Below, piece by piece: positions 35,101 to 47,695 of a stretch of DNA of 64,000 bases (position 1 is its first letter; every line of letters begins with the position of its first letter). Under the pieces are notes generated by a model. The model ran no database searches and was not told where the DNA came from. It was given only the letters and a program-made list of their open reading frames with translations. Both the position numbers and the translations under genes were made by a program. The stretch is from Brachionus koreanus (Eukaryota; Rotifera; Eurotatoria; Ploima; Brachionidae), in the NCBI GenBank assembly GCA_016987375.1, contig PJRA01000263.1, positions 4,515,127-4,579,126 on the forward strand, given 5' to 3'.

Positions 35101-38100
35101 AACCTTTATATAAGGTTTTAAGCTAAAAATTTTTTTCAATAAACTAAAAGAATAGCTTCTCAATAGTATTAATTTATTACCAAATTTTAATATTTGTTTA
35201 ATGAAGATTAAGACTTAATTAAATGATTTTTAAATTAATATTTAGAGTGAAAGAGCAGAATTCGAGCCCAAATAGGATTGAGATAGGCTTCTTTTCTTCG
35301 AGGAATATGGTTTCATATTTATAATTCAGGGTTCCTCTGAGACTTGAGAGTGTTGATAAAACTATTTGGGGAAATGAAAATAAATTAACGACCAATAATG
35401 CAAATACAAATAGTCGAATAGATCGCAGTGCCATGAGCTTTGTTTTTTTTTATTAAGATTCGTGCGAACGAAAACTGAAATCTCTCCAAATAATAATAGA
35501 ATCAATATGTTCTATTTAAATTGATTTATCGATTCAAGCTAACGAATGCATACTAGTACATCAATCAGTTTAATCTATAATTTTGATTATAAATCGATTT
35601 TTTTAATAGTAAAGTTTGATTAACTAGATTTCTATAGTGATCGCATGCATGGTTTTTCAATTCATATGATTTATTAATCATTTCAAGATCATCATTTAAT
35701 TACAACAAAATAATAATAATAATAACAGGCATGGACTATCCTATATTCGTCTTATCTAAGGCGTTATCAATCATTCACAGCAACATTAGTTGATAAGACC
35801 CCATGGAAAAAAATTACATTCATCTTCAACCTAATCATCAGTTAATTAGTCTTATAAATTTTAGCATGAGCTAATAAATTATTTTAAATTTTAAATTAAA
35901 TTGAAAATGCTTAAATTTATTTTTAGAATAAAAAAAATATTATCAAGTTGATTATTTTAGTAAAAAGTCAAGCATAATATTTATCTATTAATAATAAGTC
36001 AACTCAAGTTTTAATCTAGTTAAATAGTTACTTTTTTTAGTTAATAAAGGTATTTCAGCTTTTTACCTAAGGCATATTCTTTTTTAAGCCAATTGTTCAT
36101 TATAACAAATAGTCTCGACACTTATTAATTAAAATCATAATTATCCAAACCAAAATTCTAACAGTATTAACGATTTTATTTTAATTTAGAAAAAAAATCT
36201 AAAAATTAAACTCAAAATAGATAAAGTTATTATTCATTTTTTTTTGGGTTAGATTTAATATTTTAAAATTATGTCTGAATTAATATTTTACAACACATTT
36301 AAAAAATATTGTTCTTGAACCAAAACTTGGATTCGAATCGTTTAGTAATATTTCAACGAAATGCATCTGTATTTAAATCGACAGTTAATCTAGGCTAACT
36401 AAGGGAATTATAAAAATAGTCTTCATTCATCAAAAAGTGGATCATAGTTTTTAAGAGAAGCATTTTAAATTTTAGAGATTTTTGTATATTTGACATGTTT
36501 CGGCTTAGACCAAGTCAAAATGATTTTAAAAAAAAAGTTTCAGATTTCTGTAATAAACAAGTCGTCTGTGGCTTAAAGCCCAAAAAAGCTAGTTAGCTAT
36601 TTTCTTAAACAAAATAAACTCATAAATTTTTAATAAAAATTTTTCCAATTAAAAAACATGACCTTTAATTTTAAAATTCTCGTAAGATTTCTAAACAATT
36701 TTCTTTAAATATAGTAATTAATTTTAAATAGTTTTTTTTTAAATGATTTATGTTCTCTGTATTTTAAAGTGTTTTCACAAGCTTGGCTAGTTTAAGTATT
36801 CAATTAAAATTTTTTTTAATAATTGCTCTCTTAAACTAAAAAAAAAGTTTATCTAAATCAAATGATTAACTTTATTTAAAAAAAAAATCTCAATTTCTTT
36901 TGCAGAAAACAAAAAAAAAGAATTTATTTCTCTTATTGAATATTTATTTTTCTAATTTAAGTCATTATAAATCTAAATAAATTAGCTATTAAAATAATTA
37001 GTTTTTTGCCTGTAATCAATAGTGTAAAGCTTGAAAGCATTTTTGTTTACAGGTTAGTTTGAACAATATTATGAAACATAAAAAATAAATATTTTTGTAA
37101 TTTTTTTATCAAAATTTTGTTATCTTATCGACTTTTATCAGAAATATTTATTTTGTAGTTAACAATACAAACATAGGTAGTTTCGAAAGCGGATAAATTT
37201 TACAAGTAGAAAAGAATAAAATATATATATTTTTTAAGTTAAAAATTTGCCGACCAAAACCCATCCTATTTATTAAGTCGGTGTTTAACATAATGTTCTC
37301 AAAAGAATTAATCATAACTAAGTCATTAAAGCTAATCACGAGTTTTAATTTTGCTTTCGGTAAGGAATAAACTCTAATCATGCACGATACTTAATGTGTT
37401 TTAAAATAATCTTCCATCTGCGTTCATTTCGGCAAATGAACTTAATTACAAGATCGTAGCATGTGACAACTCATTTGACATTCAAATCGATTTTTAATCA
37501 ATTTACTGTGTTAAATAGAATAATACAAAAAATCACAATTGTTAAGATTTAAACACGTCTTGAGGCTTTTTTTTGTTACCGTAACTGTTTATTCGAAAGT
37601 AATCGAAACCATTTTTTTTTCTTGTTTTCTTTTGGGTTTGCTAAAAAATATTCATAGTCTTTTTAGTAAACACTGGTATAAATATTTCAAATATTTAATC
37701 AAAAAATAATAGATTTATTTTTTCTTTCTTTAGTCGTTTAAATAAACATCAAAATATTTTACATGCTACTTGAATTTTCTTGAGGCTATTTTGTTTAAGT
37801 TAGAGATGTGGCTAAAATTTGAAAAAATATTTTTTTCGGTCTGATAATTTATATCAAATGGATCTTAAATTTGACCATCAATAAACAAAATTTAAACTAT
37901 TCAAAAAGCTAAAGATAATGCTTTGGGCTAGATTGAATTTCTAATTGATTTTTCGAGTGTTTTTACAAGTTTTTGATAAATTATGCTACTGGTGGCTAAA
38001 ATAAAGTTCAAACGCTTAGGTTTTAGGTTATATAAAAATAGAAATTTTGAAAATTATTTATTAGCAGGCTTTAGTAAAGCTAAACAAACCATATTTGCTA

Positions 38101-41100
38101 CCAAATATTATGTTTTTTGCCTTGGTCAAACGATGATTCCGTTTTAATTAATTTTTTTTTTTCTAATCGGATGTTTACCAATTGTAAACTATGTTTATCC
38201 GATTAAATAGTATAATTAAAATAAAATTAGACGGCTTGTTGTTGGAATAAACAAATCGATTTGACTGGTGTCCGATTTATGTAGAAAAATCTAAACAAAG
38301 GGGCAGATGATACAAAATTTAATTAGCAAAACTAGAAATATTTAATAATTATTTTTTTCTTTTGAACAAATGTTGGCAAAACATCTTTATTTTAATCAAT
38401 ATGCCAAAATAATACTAGTTAGTTTTCAAAATGTAATAAATACATAAAGTTGTTTGTGTTATATCTTGACTAATATGAAGCATAAATTTAATGTTTTTTC
38501 TTTTTTTTTTTTGAACATAACGATTATTAATCTAACTATGAAACTTATCATAAAAGTAATTTAAAATCTTTAAAAATATTTGTTATGATGCATCATTTGG
38601 GATTATATAATCACATTAAAAGCCAGAATCATGTTAAAATTACAGTTTACAATTAGATAAGAATTGGGTTTTTATTTTATAACTCAACACAACAAATACA
38701 AATACACGCATTGCGTAATAGGATTTTTTTCTAAATTTGTCTAAATGGAAATTTTATTAATTTTTTTTATACTGGTTTAGGCAAATAACTTTTTTTTAAT
38801 ATATATATGCCTGAAAAATGATGATAAGACTTAAAAACTAAAATTAATAAAAATGATTTTAAATAAATTTTATTTTAGTTCTATTTATTTGATTCAGTTA
38901 TTAAAATAAATTTTTGCTTATTTTCAAAAAGGGCGTTAGTATTGAGTAAATGACGCCTTATGCAAAAACTAATTATTTACTTTGTTATAGACCATTCTAA
39001 ATTGTAATAAAAACCATTCTAAAGTAAAAGCTCATTAACAATTTTCATGCAATTAAAGTTTTTCTTCAATTTGAACATTTTTTTGACCTAAATTGATATG
39101 ATAACTGTATCTGAATTAAATTCAAAGTCTAATCGACTAAAATTTTTCTTTAAATAAAATGATGGATGTGTCCTTCAATTTCAATTTTAGTCTAGTCCAA
39201 ATTATTTAGATTAGCTGCTACGAAAGATTTTCATTTTCAAAGCCAATTAAGTCTTCGAACTAGGTCAGCTTCTTATTTGTTTATCAAAGCCTGAACTATT
39301 TTATATCCATTTTTTTTTAATTTTAAGATTTCAGTTTTTATGGCCAATGGCATCGACATGATAGATGGCTATATATGCTATATATATATGCTTAATTAGT
39401 ATTTGCCAATCTAAAACACTAGTAATTATTGATTAATTAGCTATGGAGTTGGTTTTATTAGTACTAAGCCAGAAAAGCAAAAGGTTATAAATCAACATTT
39501 TTAATTTCAAATTATGCTAAATAGAGCTTCTGTATCATTTGGATCGTAAAAATTTCAAATATCATAATTGTTGGATTTGTGGTGAATATTTTATTTAAAT
39601 AGCTTGGATTGTGAACTAAGTGAAATGAAATGATTTTTCATTGATCATTGACAAGAAGCTTTCAATTTCTCAGATATTTTTTACTTATTTATTTATGACC
39701 AAGATTTAAATCTATTTTAAGGAATCTAAGAGTGGAATTTGCGCCGATCCTTTTCTTGATTTTTGCGCATGCAAAAATCTTCTCTTTTTATCTATTTTTT
39801 AAATGATATTTTTCATAATATTTTCTCAAAAGAGATAAACAATTATAATTTAATTTTATCTAGAAATTTTTAAGCCTAACAATTATTAAATAAATTTTAT
39901 CGCAGTCTCGAACAAAATCGATCCGTTCCAACTCAAACAAAAAAATTCAATTTTTTTATTTTACAGGAAAATTGCGATTATACGATTATTCGTTGCTTAT
40001 TTATTTCTTCATATCAACAACAAAATCGATTGGAATTAAACAAATCAAGCTACCTCAACTATAAGCAGTCTCGTATAAAAGATTACATAATTTTTAAAAA
40101 TATATATTTTTTTATAGAATTAAGTCTATTGAATATATATTTTTTTCTGATTTTCTTCTTATTCAATTGGTTTCAATGTTTACTCCGCAAACAACTGAGC
40201 TTAATTCGCCAAATAGCCTAATTCAAATCTAAACAAAAAATTAAATTGTTTTCTCTACTAAAAGCTTGGATTTGTAAACGATTTTCTGATTTTTGTCTAG
40301 TTTAAAAAAAAAACCTATGTTTTGACCCAGCATGACTTGATAGAGATTAATTTATTAGGTTAAAACAACTAAATATGGAAACAAGTTCCCATGATTGAAT
40401 CAGATAAGATTTTTTTCCAAATTTTCAAATATCTTAATTAATGCTTTAGCCGGTCATATGATGGACCATTTTTAGTATGATGAGTACTGAATGTTTAATT
40501 TTGATTAAAATAAGAGAAAATTCTAGGTTAAAGATTTATCTTAAGGCTTTGTATTTGTTTAGAAGATAAAAAAAAAAGAACGGCTAATCTCAATCAAAAA
40601 GATATTTGATCCCTAGCCACTTTTTGATGCGAGCATTCGATTCCATCCAAAAAGTTCAATAGATTTAAACTAAATAAACTTCAAATAAGCCTGAGAAATG
40701 ATTATTTTCTTTTAGTCTATAAATTTAGCTCTTGGATATTATTTAATGACTATCAGAAAATTGACAAATGGCAATTAATTTGCTTCACATTTTAGTTTCC
40801 CGTCGATTTGTTGTGCAGTCATCTATATTTTTGATCTAAACAACATGAGGAAGCATAGCATGGCTTCCAAAACAAATCAAAATTTTCAAGTAGTTAAGTG
40901 GATTGTAAATAAAAAAAACATACTTACATTTTTCAAGAGGAGTTTAAAATTCAAAGTTTATTTAAAAAAAAGTAAAGTGTATTTTTTGTTGTTAAAATTA
41001 ATTATTGAAAAAAAAGTTAGTTTTTGAGTTTTTGATTAATTTGACATTTAATGGCAAGCCTGAACCAAATTTTAGATTGGTAATGGCAGAAAATTATTTA

Positions 41101-41793
41101 TGCTAATCAAAAATTATAATCTAATTAATAAGCCTTAATGAAAAAAAAGCGCTAGAACTTTCTTCGATATTTGAGCTCGTTCAACCCGGACTCAATGACT
41201 TATCGCTTAGTTTACATTAGTTGAACATATTGTCAACATTTATCGTAGCACGCGCTCTAAATGATCATAATATATTTTAAAATAATTAAAATATCGGTAG
41301 TTTTGGCATTAAAATATGAATTAATTATTATTTAAATTAAATAATTTATGCCACTTGGAATTTTTTTTTTTAAACTAAAACTTTTGTTATTATTAAAAGA
41401 ACAACAAATAAAATCAAGTTGTTCATACGTATTGTTGTTGTAAGCTTAAATTACCTAAATAGCTGATTTATCTATTTTAAAAAGTTGATTTTTTGCTAAT
41501 TTAGAATTTCGAAAAGCATATTGAATTCAATTAGAATTTATAGTAAAAAAAAATTAACATTTTTAAAAAAACATTTTTTTTATTTCGAATTTTTCGATTG
41601 CTTTTCTTATCAGTGTTTAATTATTTTAAAAAAAAAAAAATTTTCATTAATTTCTAGATTTAAAAAATTTCGTTTTCATTTTCATTTTTGGTCAACTATC
41701 GTCAAAAGAATGTTAAGCTTGTTTAAACTTAAAAAGTGAGAATCAAAATTTTTTTTTCTTTAAATTTAATAAAGTTTTTTTTTTATAAACTAG
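29101..41793. other. 12.7-kb gene desert, possibly a giant first intron
   Basis: Almost no coding signal on either strand. Base composition is extreme A/T with long homopolymers and short A/T repeats (for example TATATATATGC near 39375). Weak items only: a plus-strand fragment at about 29420-29530 with CxxC and KRIPKLPL, somewhat like the DUF6570 region of Helitron-type proteins; a minus-strand exon-like frame 29108-29232; and an exon-like plus-strand segment 39967-40072 with good splice borders. Because the headpiece units that follow need an upstream exon, part of this desert is likely intronic. Confidence 0.45.
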
Positions 41794-44700
41794 AAAAAAC
41801 AAAAAAGCCAAAGAGAATAATCAAGATGACGAAAAAGAAAACACATCTAGTCCGACTAAAGGTAATTTTCAAATATTCTAAATGAGGTTAAAATTTAAAT
41901 TTCAAATTCTAAATGACAAAAATTAAAAAAAAAATTATTTAAATTATCAAGCTTAGATACAATCCAATTTCGAATAAAAAATATAACTTTTTTCTTTGAA
42001 TTCATCAAAAAACAAAAATTTTGTTTTACATAGATTTTTTTTTCTAAAATAAAACTGAAACAAAAAAGTGAAAATTTTTGAAACTTAATTTCTAAAGCAG
42101 CCTAAATTATTTTGCTATAATAATCTTGGGAAAAAGAATCTAGTCATTTTGTTATTGTTTAATTTGCTGTTTAGACTGTCAAACTCAACTCCTGAGAGCT
42201 ATAATTATGATTGAAAAGTTTGTCAATTTATATTTAAATCAATACAATTTATTAATTTTTCTGAGTATTTTTTTCTACTAATTTAAAGCACAAAGCTTCA
42301 AATGAGTATAACTTTGACACTTATTTGATTCTAAGTAAAACATTTTAAGTTTAAAGCACAGAAATTATCATTATCTATTATGCATTAAGAAGATGCGAAT
42401 GTGACAATGGCAAATTTTTGTTTATTGAGCTAAGACTCTAAAAAATTTATTACAAGATAGAAAAATTTATATTTAAGCCTAATTCATTTCCCTTTATTTA
42501 TTGAAAATAATATTCTATCAAATAGAATTTGTCACGCAATTGCTAAATACAATCAAGCTTAGGAATGATATTTAATTAAATCTTTATAATGCAAAATTAT
42601 GTTTTTTTTTCTAAGTCTATGTCCCAGGCAAAAATTTTCATTATTTTTTTCAATTGAACTCTCTCAATGTTGATTTAATTTTTTTCATAATTTTTAGTTA
42701 AAAAATTGGAAAAGCGAAAGGAAAAGTCTTCATCTGCAGCTTCGACTACATCACCAAATAGGGATCAAAATTCAGTTTTAAATGAAAAAAAAACAATAAC
42801 AAACGATGAAGAAAATCGTAAAGTTTTGACTTCAAGTAGTCAGAACGTAGACTCAGCTAAAACACCAGAACACTCGGAAATAAAAATGATTGTTCAAGAA
42901 GCCGATAACAAAGCCAGTACAGAGCTGCACGTTGATGTATCAGACACAAATCAAGCGGCAACAAGCTTAAGCAACACAAGCCCAATGTCTACGGCGACTA
43001 CAGTTAATATTCACCAAGACTCGTTTCAGCATCCAAGAGCTCCAGTATTGTCGGCTTCTGATGCGGCTCATTCTCGCTCATCATCCAATCCATTCGTACG
43101 CGGAAACTTTATGACTTCCACCATTAGTGGAAGTGATTTGCACAGATTTTTAAATAGTGGCTATTTGAACGGCGATGGCTATTTACAGCGTGGCGTAGAG
43201 CCTAAATATACCACTAAATCGCCACATTTTCACCGCCCAGCTAATTTTTCCTATTCGAACAATACACCAAATTACATAACGCCATGCAGATCTTCTCATA
43301 GAGGTAAATAAATTTTAACTAATATTACCAAAAATCACTTTTTTTTTTTATTATATTTTTATTACCATTGCACATTTTAATTTTTATTTTGCTTTTCCCA
43401 TTATAGGAGCAATGCGCACTCTTTTGAGTAAGTTTTGATTATCTAGTGTGTTGTTTTAAATGTAAAAAAAATGATTAAAATGCATTTTGATTTTTAAATG
43501 TTTAATGATTTTCAATTATTTTGCTGTTTTAAAAAAAAAAATAAAATTTAATATTTTTTAAAATATTTTCTCTTTAGTGAGTGCTTCATCGGGCAGAGTA
43601 AGCAGAGCGTTGTCAAATCCAGGTGTAAGATCATCGTCAACGCATCATGATCTTGTTCAGTCGAGTACAAAATCGGAGGTTGAGGAAAAGAGCACAGCTG
43701 AAGAAAGCCAAAATGCAGCAGTTATACCGGTAAACAGAAGCATTGACAATGAAGAACCCATTCGATTGTCGAAATTTTCTGGAGGCTATGAGCCGAATCC
43801 TGAAATGCCAAGAAAAATTGAAAGCCTTGACTGGCCTGCACCTCCTTATCCTGCAGCAGTTCCCGAGCTTAGAGCCAGATCGAGAAGCTCATCAAACAGA
43901 AGAGCCACAAGCACTGTGAATAGTGTAAATGGAGATTTTGCCAATAATGAGGATGAAGATGATGAAGAGGAAGATTTGGAAGTAAATCAAGTCTTGCAAA
44001 ACCAAGGAGATCAGAGCTATCTGCAGTTTCTGGCCAAAAACCGCCAATCTGCATTAAGTGCGAGCAGTTTTTCCTCGTCAAGACCTAGTAGCAAGCTAAA
44101 ATACCAACATAATTTTTTTGATAATGATTATGATGACTATTTGCTTAAATTTCGAAAAGATAAGAACTGGAAAAAAGCTATCGTCAAGAGGCCAAGTAGG
44201 CTTGAGTCCGGAGAAAGCAATGTGGAAATGATAGAAGAAAACGAAGATAAATTAGACGAAGAGGAAGAAGAGGATGAATTTGTCAATGAGGCGAGAAGAA
44301 AATTAGATACTAAACTAAAACGTGAAATAGAAGAAATATCTAAAATAGAGAATGAATCTTCGATGGCGGCCGAATTGCTAACTGAGATAAAAGCTCACCA
44401 GCAAGTAATATCTAGAAAATTGAAACTTGATCCTTGGAAAGCGTCTAGAACTCCTAGTGCAAATGCTGAGCCTGTCGCCAGAACTCGTTATGAGTCGCCG
44501 ATCAATGCATGTAATTTCTTTATTTTTTATACACCTAAAAAGTGCTCAGTACATAAATCTGCATTTATCTAAAATTATCACAATCTTTTGCTTATACTCG
44601 AAGGAATAAGTTCTTCAATATGCTCATCACTGTTAGTCGGCAGTGTATTGCTGTAAGAGCGAATTTTGTTGAATTTGTCCAAAGCGGTCTTGAATTTATC

Positions 44701-46871
44701 GATTAACTTGGATTATACCACACTCTTAGGTAGTGTTGGGTACCGTCAAAGGCGGTCATAGGACCGCCAAAAAATGGTGTTAGGGTCAAAATTTTTTTTT
44801 CTAAATTTTATTATTTTTTCTTATACTCAATTCTTTTATCTATTAAATTTTCATATTTGAATTGTTTTAATTTTAATTTTTTAATTTTTAATTGTTTTGA
44901 TTTTTAACACGACCATCAAAATGGCAAACGCCATTTTTTGGCGGTCTTATGTCCAACACTGACAGTACCCAACACTACTCTTAAGCATCCTTTTCTAGAA
45001 TGGAATTACTTTTAGAAAAAAATTATTTTTTTAATTTGGACATCTAGAAAAACAAAAAATGGATTATCAAGACAATATTTTTGTTTAATTTTTGCAATTA
45101 GAATTAGTAGTAAAATATTAGAAAAGTGCAGAAAATAAATTAAAAATTCCTATTATTGTATTTACTAATTTTCTAAATAATTAAAAAAAAATTTAATTAA
45201 TTTAATCAATAGCTCCATCGAGATTTTATTTCTATAATCGAGGTCTGTCAAATACTAACAGTGGCCACACATTTTCACAAGGGGTTGTATCATCGACAGC
45301 TAGCACCACATATTTTGGCGAAATGTCTCAAGTGTCACCAAATTCTACATTGATAATTAGCGAAAACAAGGCTTCTACTTTACCAGCCGGAAATTCAAAC
45401 ACCGCATCGTTTCTAACTCGTAGTAATTTTGTTAATAGCAGTGGCCGACTAACAAGCACATCAACACCAAGATCAGGTAAATAGCAATCATTACCTGTCT
45501 CAAAAAAATCAATTTAAAATATTTATATTTCCGCTTTGTTTTCTTTTTTAAGGTCAAAATATTGTATACAATATACCAGGTATTTAGATACCTTTTTCTA
45601 GCATTGTCTTTATACTTTTATCACTGATATAATTTTAATTAAATCAAATTATCTTTCACATAAAATTGTAATGCACACAAAACAGCACTATTTTATGAAT
45701 TTTTTTTTAATAAAGGCTTGGTTTGGTTTCGGATTGTTCACTTCCCCCCAATTTTAAATTAGAAGCTGATTATTTAGAATTTTAGTATTTATTAGCTAAA
45801 AATATTTTTGAATTGCAAAAATTTTTAAAGGTATATGTAATAAGAAACATCCGAAACAAAACCTATGAAAAATTATGTAACAGCATTTAACCGCTTATTA
45901 ATTTCTAATTTATTAGATTTTTTTTTAAATAAATTTTTAAAATTGAATGAATTTAATTTTTTTTTTCTAAGTACCTAAACCTGGCTATGGTCTTTCTACC
46001 CAAAATAAAAATGCAACATTACCACAGACCACAAAGCCAAACGGACTGGTAAAACATGTTCAAAATTTGGAAAATATTTAATCTAAAATTTTAATTTGAA
46101 GTTTTTGTCCGACAGAGCAATTGACTTAAATGTTCCCCAAAACTCGTTTTGTAAGGCTAAAACTTAATTAAAAAAAAAACTCATAATTTTCTACAAGATT
46201 CGTCAGCAACTGAAGGCGAACGTGTCGAAGAATTCAAGGTAATTTTTTTCCACTATGCCCTTAATCATTGTTCGTGAGCGAAAATTTTGCTTTGCAGAAA
46301 ACACAAGACGCTTATCATCAATACATTATAAACACTTACATAAATAAGACTCGATCGACCCCGAATCTGACAGGCTCTGTAAAGGTATAAGTTCAGTGTT
46401 AAACGAATACTTAATTAATAATGTTGGTTTTGTGAAACTATGTGCTTGATTTTAACTTGTTATGTTATCTAAAATATCATGATAAATCATTAACCTTTGC
46501 TTTTGAAATTTTGATATTTTTTTATTTTTGATTCTAGGTGTATCCATATGAAATTTTACGTACTTGTAATAACAGAAAAAAATTGGTACATGATGTTGAT
46601 CGTGAACATCTAGAAGTAATTACAATCTAAAACAAAATATCCAGAAAAGATTTAATTTTCTAAAATGGGGTTTAAGTTTGGTGGTCTTCAGTCAAAAAAT
46701 TTTCTGGACATAGCATTTTTATCTTTTTTGAATTTTATTTATCTATTTATATTTAAGAGACATTTATCAGACCAAGAATTTCAAGAAATATTCGGAATGA
46801 ATTTGGAACAATTTTACCAACTACCATATTGGAAAAGAGTCGAATTGAAGAAAAAAGCAAAATTATTTTAG
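41794..46871 (+). CDS. Dematin/abLIM-like headpiece protein, unit 1
   Basis: Exons: 41794-41861, 42698-43303, 43407-43427 (a 21-nt microexon), 43578-44510, 45213-45476, about 45553-45580, about 45974-46050, about 46199-46241, about 46297-46384, about 46540-46615 and 46758-46871. The first needs an upstream phase-2 donor and has no ATG. The order matches the C-terminal half of actin-binding LIM proteins and dematin: Ser-rich linker, [20 protein letters not shown], coiled-coil [40 protein letters not shown] plus RYESPINA, a KPGYG motif, VYPYEIL, and a villin headpiece [20 protein letters not shown] ending [13 protein letters not shown]. It probably bundles or binds F-actin in the cell cortex. 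No LIM domain exons are visible upstream. Small exons are placed by splice signals and homology. Confidence 0.85.
44578..44714 (-). other. Open reading remnant in unit 1 intron
   Basis: The minus-strand frame of 44 codons ([20 protein letters not shown] then a Thr/Glu tail ending SISKRL) is markedly less AT-biased than the surrounding intron. It could be the C-terminal scrap of a transposon or retroelement; the family is not recognised. The hAT-like element starts 17 bases further on. Confidence 0.35.
44731..44977. mobile_element. hAT-type MITE in unit 1 intron
   Basis: A 247-bp element with terminal inverted repeats TAGTGTTGGGTACCGTCA and, at the right, the complement of TAGTGTTGGGTACTGTCA. 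A subterminal inverted segment GACCGCCAAAAAATGGYGTT occurs in both arms. It is flanked by 8-bp direct repeats CTCTTAGG (44723-44730) and CTCTTAAG (44978-44985), the target-site length of hAT transposons. No transposase. Confidence 0.8.
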
Positions 46872-47695
46872 AAATAAAATGATGTTTTTTTGTTTGTTTG
46901 ATTATCTTCAGTTAATGAAATGACGACTAAATTTGTAAATTAAAGATTGCTTGGTTTTATTTGTTTTTTGGCGTTTTTAATTTTCAGCAAATACTTGTCC
47001 TAAAATGAAATTTGTAAAAAAAAAGGGTTTAAAAGTTTAAAAACTCTTTGAAAACAATGTTACAATCAAAGCTATAGCTAAAAAATATCCTATTTAAATT
47101 TTGTAACATTTATTTTTTAATTTATTTAATTAATTTTAGTTAAATTATGAAAGAATTCTAAAATTTAATTGAATTATTTGAATTCTTTTTTCTACAAACC
47201 AAAAGAAGTATTCTTCTTGAAATCGTAATTGCCGTAAAGTTCTTTTTAGTTTAATGAAAGTTTTAATTAAAATATTATTGGAATGCTTAGTAAGGTATTT
47301 TGAGTGATACCCGACTCTTTTTATTTGAATAATTAACTTATAAATTATATAAATAATAATTAAATCAATAAAAAAATTTGGCAGCATTTTTTTTTAATTT
47401 ATTTTTAATTTTACAAAAGTAATTCGACATTTAGAAAGATTAATGATGTAAAAATCTAAACTTAAATTCTTAAGTTCAAACAACTCTTATTTGATGCAAC
47501 TAATGCTTAAAAAAAATAAAAACATGCATAAAATTAATTTAATTTTTTTTTCTAAATAAACTTATTTTTGAATTTAAATTTTAATTCTAATGATATGTTC
47601 GATTTTTCAAAACTAAAAAAGTAGGATCATGAAATAAAATATTTGTTAGCATCTGATTTTTTCTTGTCGATAAGGAACTTAAAGCTGTTTCAAAG
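46872..47695. other. Spacer between headpiece units 1 and 2
   Basis: AT-rich. An AAATAAAA polyadenylation-like signal follows the unit 1 stop directly. The minus-strand frame at 47145-47387 looks like chance composition. Confidence 0.45.

Noticed and set aside
40845..40889. Possible start exon (MRKHSMASKTNQNFQ then GTAGTT) for the headpiece units
   Set aside because: Its donor leaves phase 0, while all three unit acceptors need phase 2, so it does not join them directly.
41521..41739. Plus-strand frame MNSIRIYSKKK just before the first unit
   Set aside because: Lys/Phe-only composition from A/T runs; no splice or homology support.
47145..47387. Minus-strand frame with many Ile/Leu/Phe
   Set aside because: Composition is what translated A/T-rich sequence gives; no homology, no splice context.
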